Notes: generated by a model not told the origin, from the letters alone. DNA of 64,000 bases from CAVRCA01 sp963719345 (GCA_963719345.1 CAVRCA010000001.1:1426001-1490000); one strand, 5' to 3'; shown: positions 10,914 to 21,950, counted from the stretch's first letter. Numbers and translations: made by a program.

Positions 10914-11314
10914 TGCGGTTCCGCCTTCCCCCGTGGGCGGGGGGCTTCATGATGCCGCTTATGCTATCGCTTGCCTGGTGCGCGCAGCCGCCGGCGCCGA
11001 CCACGCCAGTCTCGCCGGTCGCAAGCATCGATGGCACGTACACCGGGCTTGCCACCGGGTCCTGCGGCACCGACCAGGCCGCATCCGTCACCCTCCATGA
11101 CCGACAATTCACCCTCGCCGTCGGGCGCGAGCGCCTGGACGGGACTGCGGCAGCCGACGGCGAGCTGAGCGCGACGCGCCCGATGGAAGGCGGAGGCGAG
11201 CTCAACTTCACCGGCCACGTCCAAGGCAAATTGCTTCATGGCGGCAGCTACAACGGCCGCTGCGCCTATGCCTTCGAGTTGATCCGCTCCCCTGGGGGCG
11301 TTGCTAGCCGTTGA
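10913..11314 (+). CDS. Small putative lipoprotein, third gene of SCO operon
   Basis: The 133-residue product starts at an ATG overlapping the PCuAC stop (TGATG). A hydrophobic segment ends in a lipobox-like 'LSLAWC' near residue 23, suggesting lipid anchoring. The remainder is a small beta-rich domain, 'GTYTGLATGSCGTD' to 'YNGRCAYAFELIR', with two further cysteines that could form a disulphide. No family is recognised with confidence. Coupling to sco-PCuAC suggests a periplasmic role, but copper motifs are not evident. It overlaps the convergent SDR gene by 11 bp. Confidence 0.65.
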   Translation: MRFRLPPWAGGFMMPLMLSLAWCAQPPAPTTPVSPVASIDGTYTGLATGSCGTDQAASVTLHDRQFTLAVGRERLDGTAAADGELSATRPMEGGGELNFTGHVQGKLLHGGSYNGRCAYAFELIRSPGGVASR

Positions 11315-12159
11315 CGATGACGCCGCCGTTCGGGTGCAGCACCTGACCAGTCATGTAGGACAAGTCGCTCGACGCCAGAAAAATGTAGCTCGGGGCCACC
11401 TCGTCCGGCTGTCCCGGCCGGCCCATCGGAGTGCTCTCGCCGTGCCGGGCTGCCTGCTCGGCCGGATAGCTCGCCGGGATCAGCGGGGTCCAGATTCGGC
11501 CCGGGCGCCACCGCGTTGACCCGGATGCCCCGCGGCAGCACGGCTTTGGCGAGCGACCGCGTGAAGCCCACGATGGCCGCCTTGGTGGCCGCGTAGTCGA
11601 TGAGCTGCGCATTGCCCTGGTAGGCCGTGACCGAAGTGGTGTTGATGATCACGCCACCCTCGGGGATGAGCGGCAACGCGGCGCGGGTCAGATAGAACTG
11701 GCCGAAGATATTGGTGCGGAACGTGCGCTCGAGTTGGGCATCGGTGATGTCCTCGAAGCGTTCGGCCAGGTGCTGCTCGGCCGCATTGTTCACCAGGATG
11801 TCGATCCGGCCGAGCTGGTCGACGATCTCGGCGACGGCGGCCCGGCACAGGCTGGGGTCCCCGACATCACCCTTGATCGACATCGCCTTGCGTCCCTCGG
11901 CCTCGATCAGCGTGACCGTCTCCGCCGCGTCTTCCACCTCGTCGAGCCAGAGGATGGCGACATCGGCGCCCTCCTTGGCGAAGCCGACCGCGACCGCACG
12001 CCCGATGCCCGAATCGCCGCCCGAGATCACGGCGACCTTGCCGGCGAGCTTGGCCGAGCCCCGGTAATCCGTCATCGACGAGCGCGGCCGCGGTTCCATC
12101 TCCGCCTCCGTGCCGGGCTGCTCATCCTGTTGCTGGGCGGGCATGGTGACCATGGGCAC
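11304..12159 (-). CDS. SDR oxidoreductase (YhxC/GSP39-like), with apparent frameshift
   Basis: A repaired 284-residue short-chain dehydrogenase with a Gln/Pro-rich N-terminal tail of about 30 residues, typical of this stress-associated subgroup. The NAD(P) motif is 'ISGGDSGIGRAVAV', the catalytic Ser lies in 'NTTSVTAY', and Tyr and Lys in 'YAATKAA'. The C-terminus 'LHPNGGVIVNG' is in another frame. Dropping one T of the TT at 11495-11496 restores the conserved 'APGPIWTPLIPAS' junction. The subgroup is often called glucose/ribitol or general stress dehydrogenase; the true substrate is unknown. Confidence 0.87.
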
Positions 12160-12319
12160 TCGCTGGTTGGGTTTTGCAGCTCAACGGTTGTGCCGGGCCG
12201 GCGTTCCGGCCGCGCCTGCACGGCGTCGCGACCTTGATTGACTTCGCCCGTCCCGACCCGGCTTAATCGCGGCAAGCGACGTTCCTTAATGGGGACGCAA
12301 CCAGGGAAGGATACGGCCC

Positions 12320-13690
12320 ATGCGGGGCGGCACTCGGCGCATTTTCGTCGGCGCGCTTGCGCTGCTTGCAATCGTGATTCCGGCGGTCGCGCACGCGGCG
12401 GGCCAGACCGTCACCGTGTGGTGGAACCAGGGGTTCTATCAGGCCGAGGACCAGGCCATGAAGGACGCGGTCGCCGCCTGGGAGAAGGCGAGCGGCAACA
12501 AGGTCGACCTCACCTTCTACAACGGCTCCGACCTGCCCGCCAAAGTGGTCGCCGCGATCACCACCGGCGAGGTGCCGGACGTGATCTACGCCGACACCGG
12601 CGATTTCCTGCTGGTGCCGCAAAACGCCTGGAACGACAAGCTGGTCGACGTATCCGATGTCGTCGACACGCAGAAGGGCGAATATAACGAGACCGCGCTG
12701 CTCGCCGCCCGCCTCTACGACAACGTCACGCACAAGCGCAGCTTCTTCGGCGTTCCGCTAAAGGAGCAGGCGCTGCACGTCTCCGTCTGGAAGCCGATGG
12801 TCGAGACGGCGGGCTATACGATGGAGAGCATCCCGAAGGAGTGGGATGCGTATTTCGATTTCTTCCAGCAGGTGCAGAAGAAGCTGCGCGCCAAGGGGCA
12901 GCGGGTCTATGGGCTGGGTTACTCGCTGGCGACCAAGGATACCGACAGCACCTACCTGTTCAACCAGTTCCTCGTCGCCTACGGCGGTGGCGGCCTGGTA
13001 ACACCAGACGGCAAGCTGCACGCGGATGATCCGAAGATCCGCGAGGCGGCAATCAAGGCGCTGCGCAAGCTCACCACGCCCTACAAGGACGGCTTCGTGC
13101 CGCCGGGGGCGATCAACTGGGGCGATCCCGACAACAACAACGCCTTCTACGCCAAGCAGATCGTGATGACGCCGAACGCCAGCATCTCGATCCCCGTCGC
13201 GCAGATGGAAAAAACCGATCAGTACTTTAAGGAGATCGTCACCCAGAGCTTGCCACAAGCGCCCGGCGGCGGGGAGTTGACGAGCCTGGTCGCGGTCAAG
13301 CTCGCCTTCATTCCTAAGGGAGCCAAGAACGTCGACGGCGCCAAGGACTTTCTGAAGAACTTCATCCAGCCCGCCAATCTGGACACCTACCTGAAGGGCG
13401 CACGCGGGCGCTGGGCGCCGGTGATGCCGTCGCTGGTGAAGAACGATCCCTACTGGCTGGATCCGTCCGATCCGCACCGGCCGGTGGCGATCCGCCAGCA
13501 GGTCGGCGCCAAGACGATGCCGTGGTTCATGTCCTTTAATCCCGGCTATTCCGACGTCAACGCCGAGCAGGTCTGGGGCAAGGCCGAGGCCAATGTCATG
13601 ACCGGCGGCATGGCGGTTGAGAAGGCGGTCGACCAGGCGCTCGACCAGATCAAGGCCGACTTCGCGAAATACCCGATCGCCGCGGAGTAG
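12320..13690 (+). CDS. Extracellular solute-binding protein, family 1 (sugar/polyol ABC)
   Basis: A 456-residue periplasmic protein with signal peptide (cleavage after AHA near residue 27) and a type 2 binding fold: 'TVTVWWNQGFY', 'DVIYADTGDFLLVPQ', 'RWAPVMPSLVKNDPYW'. A clear ribosome site (AGGGAAGGA) precedes the ATG. Size and pattern fit carbohydrate or polyol importers of the CUT1 class. It is the first gene of a three-gene operon with two permeases. The ATPase is missing here, as is common for CUT1 systems that share an MsmK/UgpC-like ATPase encoded elsewhere. Confidence 0.92.
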   Translation: MRGGTRRIFVGALALLAIVIPAVAHAAGQTVTVWWNQGFYQAEDQAMKDAVAAWEKASGNKVDLTFYNGSDLPAKVVAAITTGEVPDVIYADTGDFLLVPQNAWNDKLVDVSDVVDTQKGEYNETALLAARLYDNVTHKRSFFGVPLKEQALHVSVWKPMVETAGYTMESIPKEWDAYFDFFQQVQKKLRAKGQRVYGLGYSLATKDTDSTYLFNQFLVAYGGGGLVTPDGKLHADDPKIREAAIKALRKLTTPYKDGFVPPGAINWGDPDNNNAFYAKQIVMTPNASISIPVAQMEKTDQYFKEIVTQSLPQAPGGGELTSLVAVKLAFIPKGAKNVDGAKDFLKNFIQPANLDTYLKGARGRWAPVMPSLVKNDPYWLDPSDPHRPVAIRQQVGAKTMPWFMSFNPGYSDVNAEQVWGKAEANVMTGGMAVEKAVDQALDQIKADFAKYPIAAE

Positions 13691-13694
13691 CCCG

Positions 13695-14607
13695 ATGGCC
13701 GAGGTCTCCGCGCTAGACGTTGCGGCCGGGTCGTCGCGGCGCACCCGGCCGGTGGCGCGGCGAACCGGACTGCAGGGCTCCGACAGCATGTGGGCGGTTG
13801 CGTTCGTGCTGCCCTACATCGCCGTGTTCGTGCTGTTCGTTATCTACCCGGTGGGCTACGGACTCTGGCTCGGCAGCGACCCGCAGAGCTACCGCACGCT
13901 GTTCGCCGACCCGATCTATGCCGAGACGGTGATCAACACGCTTGTTTACCTGGCGCTCGGCGTGAACGTGAAACTGTTCCTGGCCCTGCTGCTCTCCGGC
14001 TTCTTCATGCGTCCGGGCTGGTGGGTGCGTGCCCTGTTGCTCGTCTTCGTGCTGCCTTGGGCGGTGCCGGCCATTCCGACCTTCATTTCCTGGCACTGGA
14101 TGCTCAACGGCCAATGGGGGCTGATCAACAACGCGATCTGGGATGTCTTCCAGGCCGACGGCCCGCCCTGGCTTGACCAGTCGACGCTGGCGATGGGCTC
14201 CGTCATCGTCGCGTATATCTGGAAATGGCTGCCGTTCTGGACGGTCATCCTGCTGGCCGGCCGCATGGCGATCCCGAAGGAGCTCTACGAGGCCGCGGCG
14301 GTGGACGGCGCCACCGGCTTGCGTCGCTTCGTCCACGTCACTCTTCCCCTGCTTGCAAACCTCTATCTCGTCTGCACGCTGCTCTCGACCATCTGGACGC
14401 TTGGGCGACTTCAACTCGGTGCATTTCGTCTCGGGCGGCGGCCCGGCGCTGCAGACCCATGTGCTTGCGACGCTCGGCATCCGTGACGCGTTCGAGCTTG
14501 GCGATCCGCGCATGGGCATGGCCGCGGTGATCTCCGCGTTGCCGCTGCTCATTCCGCTGGTGATCGTGCTGATGCGCCGCCTCTCCACCGGCGAGGTGCG
14601 GCTGTGA
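13695..14607 (+). CDS. Sugar ABC permease 1 (MalF-like), with apparent frameshift
   Basis: Starts at the ATG 5 bp after the binding-protein stop. Repaired length is 303 residues with six membrane segments. The cytoplasmic EAA loop that docks the ATPase reads 'ELYEAAAVDGATGLRRF'. The frame breaks just after it: dropping one G from GGG at 14403-14405 gives the expected 'TIWTLGDFNSVHFVSGGGPA', which then runs to the TGA at 14607. That stop overlaps the next permease's GTG (GTGA), supporting an intact coupled gene and a sequence error. Confidence 0.87.
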
Positions 14608-15455
14608 CCAGGGCCCGCCGCCAGCGCTTCCTCGGCGACCTCGGAGCGATGTTGATCGGCGTGCTGATCGTGGTCTGGACGCTGACGCCGCTCTACAACA
14701 TGGTGCTGGTGGCGGTGCAGCAGAAGGAGGACGTGTTCGCCACCAACGTCTTCCCGCCGAAGCCGACCCTTGAAAGTTTCTACGCGGTATTCCAGCAAGG
14801 CTACTGGCTGCTGGCCAATTTCTGGCGCCAGATGGGCAACAGCTTCTATATCGGCATCGCGGTCGCGTTGCTGACCTTGGCGATCGGCGCGATGACCTCG
14901 TTCGCCATCACGCGGCTGCGCATCAGGCTGGGCTGGCTGCTGACCAATGCGGCGTTGCTCACCTACGTGATCCCGATGAGCTTCCTCGCCATCCCGTTCT
15001 ATCGGATCATGCAAAGTTACGGGTTGGCGGACAACGCCTGGGCGGTCATCGCGGTCGAGGTGACGTTTGCGACGCCTTACGCGATCTTCATTTTCTCCCA
15101 GTACAGCGCCTCTATCCCGCTCGAACTCGACGAGGCGGCGCGCATCGACGGCGCCTCTCCCGTCCAGGTGTTCTTCCGCATCTACCTGCCGCTCATGGCG
15201 CCGGCGCTGGTCGCCATCGGCACCTACGCGTTGCTGCTCGCCTGGAACGAATACCTCTACGCCTTCCTGCTGCTTTCATCGGACAGCACCATCACCGTCC
15301 CGGTGGCGTTGGGAAAATTCCTCAACAGCGACGAGGCGCCCTGGAACTACCTGATGGCGGCGTCGATCGTCTACGCCGTGCCGCCGTTGGTCATCTACTA
15401 CGTCTTCCGCCGCTACATGAGCGCCGGTCTGACGATGGGCGGGGTGAAGGGATAG
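14604..15455 (+). CDS. Sugar ABC permease 2 (MalG-like)
   Basis: The start is the GTG overlapping the previous stop. The 283-residue inner-membrane protein has six hydrophobic segments and an EAA loop 'LELDEAARIDGASPVQVF', ending 'GLTMGGVKG', the classic MalG-family C-terminus. It forms the translocation channel with the upstream permease. A palindrome begins at its stop codon. Confidence 0.94.
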   Translation: MTRARRQRFLGDLGAMLIGVLIVVWTLTPLYNMVLVAVQQKEDVFATNVFPPKPTLESFYAVFQQGYWLLANFWRQMGNSFYIGIAVALLTLAIGAMTSFAITRLRIRLGWLLTNAALLTYVIPMSFLAIPFYRIMQSYGLADNAWAVIAVEVTFATPYAIFIFSQYSASIPLELDEAARIDGASPVQVFFRIYLPLMAPALVAIGTYALLLAWNEYLYAFLLLSSDSTITVPVALGKFLNSDEAPWNYLMAASIVYAVPPLVIYYVFRRYMSAGLTMGGVKG

Positions 15456-15480
15456 CCCTCCCCCGTCAGCGGGAGAGGGC
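15455..15480. terminator. Strong hairpin between convergent genes
   Basis: An inverted repeat, GCCCTCCCCCG / CGGGAGAGGGC with a short loop, sits at the end of the ABC operon and before the convergent SnoaL-like remnant. There is one mismatch in the 11-bp arms and no T-run. It may act as a bidirectional terminator; short CCCTC/GAGGG palindromes of this kind can also be dispersed intergenic repeats. Confidence 0.5.
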
Positions 15481-15495
15481 GTCGCCCGCGGCCGT

Positions 15496-15737
15496 TCAGC
15501 CCGGCGCAGGCATTTGGTCGATGAAGCCGGTCACCGCCTGCAGCGGAAGGCGGGAAAACGCGCCTGCACGGACTGGATCATCGCGTCCATCCCGGCGTGT
15601 TCCTCGCTCCGCATCAGCGGATCGACGTACCGCGCACCGTCGGTCCAGGTGCGAGCGATCAGCGCCCGTCTCCGCTCGACGTCGGTCTCGTTCCAGCCCT
15701 CGACGTAGTCCTCGACCAGCCGGGTGGGGTTGGTCAT
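15496..15737 (-). pseudogene. SnoaL-like (NTF2 fold) protein remnant with internal deletion
   Basis: The N-terminal part starting at 15737 reads 'MTNPTRLVEDYVEGWNETD' and 'TWTDGARYVDPLMR', typical of short SnoaL-like polyketide-cyclase proteins of about 115 residues. After 'VQARFPAF' the frame changes at about 15548-15553 and the sequence jumps straight to the family's C-terminal 'LQAVTGFIDQMP'. About 35 central residues, including half of the beta sheet, are missing. Unlike the single-base breaks elsewhere, this is an out-of-frame internal deletion, so the gene is probably dead. Confidence 0.7.
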
Positions 15738-15907
15738 CGCCTCTCTCCTTCGCTGCGGCATCCGGCGGATCGCCGTGCCTGAGGGCAGTGTCCATCCCTG
15801 CCGCCGCGCGTCGATTACGTCCTGCGCAGTAGCCGGCCTCACAAGATGGCTTTCGAGACCCGCCGCCGAGCGCGTAGCATGTTGGTGGGGATGGGAGGAC
15901 GGACGGC

Positions 15908-16727
15908 ATGCAGATCGTCGACGCACAGGTGCACATCTGGTCGAGCGGCACGCCGCTGCCGCCGCACCGGCAGACCTCGCATTACGGCAAGGACGACCTG
16001 CTGCGCGAGATGGCGGAGGCGGGCGTCGACGCGGCCGTGATCCATCCGCCGAGCTGGGACCCGCGCTCGAACGAGATCGCCGTGGAGGCGGCGCGCGTGC
16101 AGCCGGACACGTTCGCCATCCTCGGCTACCTGCCCCCCGACCGCCCCGAGAGCCGGACGTTGATCGAAGACTGGAAAAACCAGCCCGGAATGCTGGGGCT
16201 GCGCTACGCGCTGGTCCGGCCGGAGCAGCAGACCTGGCACGAAGACGGTACCGATGGACTGGCTGTGGCCGGCGGCCGAGCGGCTCGGGCTGCCAGTGGC
16301 GCTGTTTGCCAACCGCTTTTTCCCGCTTGTCGCGAACATTGCCGAACGGCATCCGCGGCTCCGTCTTATCGTCGACCATTTCGGCCAAACTCGTGGTGGA
16401 GTCGACGAGGCGGCGTTCAGCAAGAACGCCGAGCTGTGCGGGCTGGCGCGCTTTCCCAACATCGCGGTCAAGGCGACAGGTGCGCCAGGCTACAACACGC
16501 AGCCATACCCGTACCGCAACATTCACGACCATATCCACCGCATCTACGACGCGTTCGGCCCGGAGCGCTTCTTCTGGGGCACCGACATCACGCGGATGCC
16601 GTGCAGCTATCGCCAGTGCGTCACGATGTTTACCGAGGAGCTGCCTTGGCTCACCGGACAGGACCTCGAACTCGTCATGGGCCGCGCGGTCTGCGAGTGG
16701 CTCGGCTGGCGTCGGCAGGCGACCTGA
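15908..16727 (+). CDS. Amidohydrolase family 2 metal-dependent hydrolase, with apparent frameshift
   Basis: Repaired length is 272 residues in a TIM-barrel fold. The first half has 'MQIVDAQVHIW' (metal-site histidine) and 'AVIHPPSWDPRSNEIAVEAA'. The second half has 'RLRLIVDHFGQ' (His) and 'ERFFWGTDITRM' (catalytic Asp), as in Amidohydro_2 decarboxylases and lactonases. The halves differ by one base; dropping a C from CC at 16251-16252 gives 'EDGTMDWLWPAAERLG'. It is followed 1 bp later by a class III CoA-transferase, suggesting a small catabolic operon of unknown substrate. Confidence 0.85.
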
Positions 16728-16728
16728 G

Positions 16729-17916
16729 ATGAGCTACGACGCGCCGTTCGCCGGCCTCAAGGTCATCGATCTCAGTCAGGGCATCGCCGCGCCCTACGCG
16801 GCCATGCTGCTCGCCCAGCACGGGGCCAACGTCATCAAGGTGGAGGTGCCCGACGGCGGTGATTGGGTGCGCGTCACCGCGCCGCGGCCCGGCGGCAACA
16901 CGGCATTGTCCGTGATGGGCAATCTCGGCAAGCGCAGCATCGCCCTCGACCTGAAATCGCCAAGAGGTTGCGCCGTCCTTTGGCGCTTGCTGGACGGCGC
17001 CGACGTGTTCATGGAGGGTTTCCGGCCCGGCGTCATCGGGCGACTCGGGTTCGGCTATGAGGCCGTCGCCGCGAAGCATCCGCGCATTCTCTATCTGTCG
17101 ATGTCCGGGTTCGGCCAGACCGGCCCGCTCGCCGAGCGGCCGGCGATGGACCCGGTGTTGCAGGCGTTCACCGGCTTCATGGCAGAAAATCGCGACATCG
17201 ACGGCACGCCCAAGAACATCGCCTCGATCCCGGTCGACCTCGTGACCGCGCTCTACGCTTTTCAGGCACTCTCGGCGGCGCTGTACGCCCGCCGCGAAGA
17301 GCCGCGCGGCCGCTACATCGAGGCGAGCCTGCTGCAAGGCGCCGCTTGGCTCAACAGCTACGCCACGTTGCAGCGCGTCATCTACGACAACGACCCCCCT
17401 GCGGCGCGCGCGCACCGGGGATGCTTTCGCACCGCCGACGGCTGGATCCTCGTCATCGTCGCCGGCCGGCGCGGCTGGCCCGAGTTCTGCGCCGCATTGG
17501 AGCGCCCCGAGCTTGGCGCCAATGCGCGGTTCGCCACGGCGCTGGACCGCTTGCGGCAGTCCGAGACGCTGACGCCCATCCTGAGCGAGATCATGGCCGC
17601 CAAGCCCACCGCGCACTGGACGGCGCGGTTCACCGAGCATGGTGTCCTGCATTCCGTCGCCCGCGAATCGCTCGAGGCGCTGCACGACCCGCATGTCGAG
17701 GCGACCGGGCTGTTCAGCTATCTGGCCCAGCCCGGGCTTGTCCAGACGCTGCCCATCCCGACCGTTCCTGGCGCGCCGTCAATGGTGAGCGGCACGCAAC
17801 GCGGGACCGCGCCGCTGACCGGCGCCGATACCGCCGCAATCCTGGCCGAAATCGGCTACACCAACTCCGAGATTGCGGACCTGATCGAGCGCCGGATCGC
17901 GGTCACGGCCCGGTAG
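16729..17916 (+). CDS. Class III CoA-transferase (CaiB/BaiF family)
   Basis: The 395-residue product begins at the ATG just after the amidohydrolase stop. Family hallmarks are 'LKVIDLSQGIAAPYAAMLLA' near the N-terminus, 'GKRSIALDLKSPRG', 'FRPGVIGRLG' and 'YLSMSGFGQTGPLAERPAMD', where the last Asp corresponds to the catalytic aspartate. These enzymes move CoA between carboxylic acids (oxalate/formate, carnitine, benzylsuccinate types). The partner amidohydrolase suggests breakdown of an organic acid, but no substrate can be named. Confidence 0.92.
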   Translation: MSYDAPFAGLKVIDLSQGIAAPYAAMLLAQHGANVIKVEVPDGGDWVRVTAPRPGGNTALSVMGNLGKRSIALDLKSPRGCAVLWRLLDGADVFMEGFRPGVIGRLGFGYEAVAAKHPRILYLSMSGFGQTGPLAERPAMDPVLQAFTGFMAENRDIDGTPKNIASIPVDLVTALYAFQALSAALYARREEPRGRYIEASLLQGAAWLNSYATLQRVIYDNDPPAARAHRGCFRTADGWILVIVAGRRGWPEFCAALERPELGANARFATALDRLRQSETLTPILSEIMAAKPTAHWTARFTEHGVLHSVARESLEALHDPHVEATGLFSYLAQPGLVQTLPIPTVPGAPSMVSGTQRGTAPLTGADTAAILAEIGYTNSEIADLIERRIAVTAR

Positions 17917-17952
17917 CACCACGGCTCAGTAGCAGCGCGCGGGGACGCCGGA

Positions 17953-19467
17953 TCAGCCCTCGTTGTTGCCGTTGTCGAGGTTGACGGCGACGAATGCCGG
18001 CTGTCCGTGCCGGATGATGCGAAGCGCCATGTCGTGGTTCGCGCCATCCGCCGCAGCACGGATCGCCTTCACCGCGTCGTCGGGCGTGGCGACGGCTTTG
18101 GCGCCGACGCCGATGATCACGTCGCCGGGCTGGATACCGGCCTGATCGGCCGGTGAGCCGGGCTGCACCCGAGCGACCACCGCACCTTTCGCCTCGCGTG
18201 GCAGCTCAAGCTGCTCGCGCGCATCGGGCGTGATCGGCGCCAGTGCCACGCCGAGACGGGCGTGACCCTCGGACTGCGACGAGCCGGAATCGGCCACCTG
18301 CGTCTCGCCGGGCTGCTCGCCGACCGTGGCGCTGAGCGACTGCGTTTTGCCGTCGCGCACCACGTCGAGCTTGGCGGCTTCACCGGGTTTCACGGATGCC
18401 ACCTTCACCGCGAGCTGGCGCGGGCTGTCGATCTTGTCGCCGTTCACCGCTGTTATCACATCGCCCGGTTGCAATCCCGCCTTGGCGGCAGGGCCGTCCG
18501 GATTGACCCCGGCGATCAAGGCGCCACCCGATTGGGCGAGCTGCAGCGCTTTCACCATCGACTGGTTGAGCGGCTGCGCTTCGACGCCGAGATAGCCGCG
18601 CGTGACGTGGCCGCTCTGCTCAAGCTGGGCCACCACCGCTTTCACCGTGTTGGACGGGATGGCGAAGCCGATGCCGACCGAACCGCCGGACGGCGACAAT
18701 ATCGCGGTGTTGATGCCGACGACCTTGCCATCTTCCGTAAACAGCGGCCCGCCGGAATTGCCCTGGTTGATCGGTGCGTCGATCTGGATGAACTGGTCGT
18801 ACGGACCGGCGCCGATGTCGCGACCAAGCGCGGAGATGATGCCCGCCGTGACCGTGCCGCCGAGACCGAACGGATTACCCATCGCGACCACCCATTCGCC
18901 CGGCCGCGCCTTTGTAGAATCGCCGAGCTGGATGTAGGGCAGCGGACGCTTGGCCTGCACGCGCAGCACGGCGACGTCGGTTCGCCCGTCGTGGCCGATC
19001 ACCTTGGCCGGGAGCTGCGTGCCGTCGTCGAGCGTGACCGAAACGGCCGTGGCGTCCTTGATGACATGGTTGTTGGTAACGATCGTTCCATCTTGGTCGA
19101 TGATGAATCCGGAGCCGCGCGCCTCGACCGCGTGCGGACGCGCCCCAGGCATCTGGGCGCCGGGCATCTGATTGAACGGGAACGGCAGCGGGACGCCCTC
19201 ACCCTCTTCGGCAACCGCCTGAGGGCGCATCTTGCTGGTGATCGAGACGACGGCAGGCTTCACCTTGGCGACGAGATCGGCGAAATCCGGCACGTTCTGC
19301 GCAACCGCAACCCCCGGCGGGTTGACCGGCTGGCCTTGAGTTTCCGCGACGGTGGCCGCATTGCCGACCTGGCCGGCCGCGAAGCCGCCGAGTGCGGTAC
19401 CGGCCAGCAGCACGGCGGCAAGCGCGGTTCGGCGAGTACGCCCGGGCGGTTTACTGGGTTGGGTCAT
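17953..19467 (-). CDS. Periplasmic serine protease DegP/HtrA
   Basis: The ATG at 19467 follows an AAGGAG site and starts a 504-residue protein with an N-terminal signal/anchor (about residues 12-32). The trypsin-like domain has the full triad: His in 'TNNHVIKDA', Asp in 'GRTDVAVLRV', Ser in 'QGNSGGPLF'. Two PDZ domains follow, with carboxylate loops near 'RGYLGVEAQ' and 'ARLGVALAP'. This is the Do/DegQ layout for periplasmic protein quality control. The gene stands alone, convergent with the CoA-transferase, with a 328-bp upstream region. Confidence 0.95.
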   Translation of the reverse strand: MTQPSKPPGRTRRTALAAVLLAGTALGGFAAGQVGNAATVAETQGQPVNPPGVAVAQNVPDFADLVAKVKPAVVSITSKMRPQAVAEEGEGVPLPFPFNQMPGAQMPGARPHAVEARGSGFIIDQDGTIVTNNHVIKDATAVSVTLDDGTQLPAKVIGHDGRTDVAVLRVQAKRPLPYIQLGDSTKARPGEWVVAMGNPFGLGGTVTAGIISALGRDIGAGPYDQFIQIDAPINQGNSGGPLFTEDGKVVGINTAILSPSGGSVGIGFAIPSNTVKAVVAQLEQSGHVTRGYLGVEAQPLNQSMVKALQLAQSGGALIAGVNPDGPAAKAGLQPGDVITAVNGDKIDSPRQLAVKVASVKPGEAAKLDVVRDGKTQSLSATVGEQPGETQVADSGSSQSEGHARLGVALAPITPDAREQLELPREAKGAVVARVQPGSPADQAGIQPGDVIIGVGAKAVATPDDAVKAIRAAADGANHDMALRIIRHGQPAFVAVNLDNGNNEG

Positions 19468-19795
19468 TGGTCGTCTCCTTGCTGAATGATCTCGGCGCGA
19501 CGCGCCAGCGCGCATCCAACATGCGTTCGCCGACGTGAACGTTCCAATGGCACGCCAATTAAACCGGCTTCATCCAACAATGGTCTGGCATCCTGCGGTC
19601 TGGCGGAGCGCCCCAAGCCGGTGATAATCGCGGCTTGGCGAATTCCTCCCCGGATGGTAGACCGCAATCCGGGTAGCATCCTCCTTGCCAAGAAATGCGA
19701 TGGAGATGGTGGCCGCGTCGCCCGGTGGGTCCGCCAATGCGGGCCCACGCCGGTCCGACCTTCCTGCTACGATTTCGGGAAACGCGCGAACATCA
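19468..19795. other. 328-bp intergenic region between divergent htrA and coiled-coil gene
   Basis: No convincing gene is present. It must hold the divergent promoters of htrA and the downstream coiled-coil gene. A GGAAC element lies upstream of htrA (minus strand), but no partner CGTT sits at the spacing expected for an EcfG-type sigma promoter, so no sigma class is assigned. Confidence 0.5.
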
Positions 19796-20475
19796 ATGTC
19801 GGAACAATCGAACCCGCCCAAGCTGGGCTTGAACACGTCTGAAAGCGATGAGGCCAGGATGCGCCTGGCGCTCGGCTTGCGTGACGGGTCAACACACGAC
19901 CGTACGGCGCAGCGGGGGCAGCCGGATCGCCGCGCTCGCCGCTTCGTCCGCGACGGCGAGGTGCCGGTCGTCGTGCTGAACGGGGTGCGCGAGCACCCAG
20001 GGGATGCCGCGCCGGCCGGCAACCGTTTGGCGGCGGTGGAAGCGGCGCTCGCCACCGAGCGGAGCGCGCGCGAGCGGGCCGAGCGGTCGCTCGCCGATGC
20101 TTTGAGCACCGTGCAGCACCTGCGGACGCAGCTCGGCCACGCCGATCTCGCCCATCAGGAGGCGCTGCAAGCGGAGCGCGCCGGCCGAGAGGCGGCCGAG
20201 ACGGCATTGAGCGAAGCCGTCGCAGCGCGCGATGCGGCAGAACAGCGCTTTGCGGCCGAGCTTGCCGCGCAGGCTTCGGTGCCGGAACTCCCGTTGCCTC
20301 CCGTCGCCGCGCCTTCGGTCGGACCCGAACAGGAGGAACGCACGCCTGCCAAGATCAAGGAAGCTGCCAAGCGGGTTCCGCGTGCGCGACGCCTGTCCGA
20401 ACCGTCATCGTCCGAGCCGGAACCCGAGCCGGTGAAGTGGTGGCTGCCCTCCTATCGGGCAAGCCGGCGCAAGCG

Positions 20476-20479
<4 letters not shown>
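19796..20479 (+). CDS. Hypothetical protein with central coiled coil and basic tail
   Basis: The 227-residue product from the ATG at 19796 is not recognised. Residues about 75-155 are Ala/Glu/Arg-rich with heptad character ('AALATERSARERAERSLAD', 'AEQRFAAELAAQ'), predicting a long coiled coil. A Pro/Glu-rich linker follows, then a basic C-terminus 'KWWLPSYRASRRKR'. There is no signal peptide or membrane segment. Its stop overlaps the convergent fumC stop by four bases. A structural or DNA/membrane-associated role is possible, but no function can be assigned. Confidence 0.7.
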
Positions 20480-21895
<1,416 letters not shown>

Positions 21896-21950
21896 GGGTG
21901 CGCCTCCTCGGGATGGGCGGAGCGGCCGGCGTGCCGCCTCATGCCCGGCC

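Noticed and set aside
15531..16538. A 335-aa minus-strand protein covering the SnoaL and amidohydrolase region
   Set aside because: Only the last 70 residues are meaningful (SnoaL-like); the rest is antisense to the amidohydrolase and Arg-rich.
19468..19600. EcfG-type stress sigma promoter for htrA
   Set aside because: A GGAAC element exists but no CGTT occurs at the required 16-18 bp spacing.
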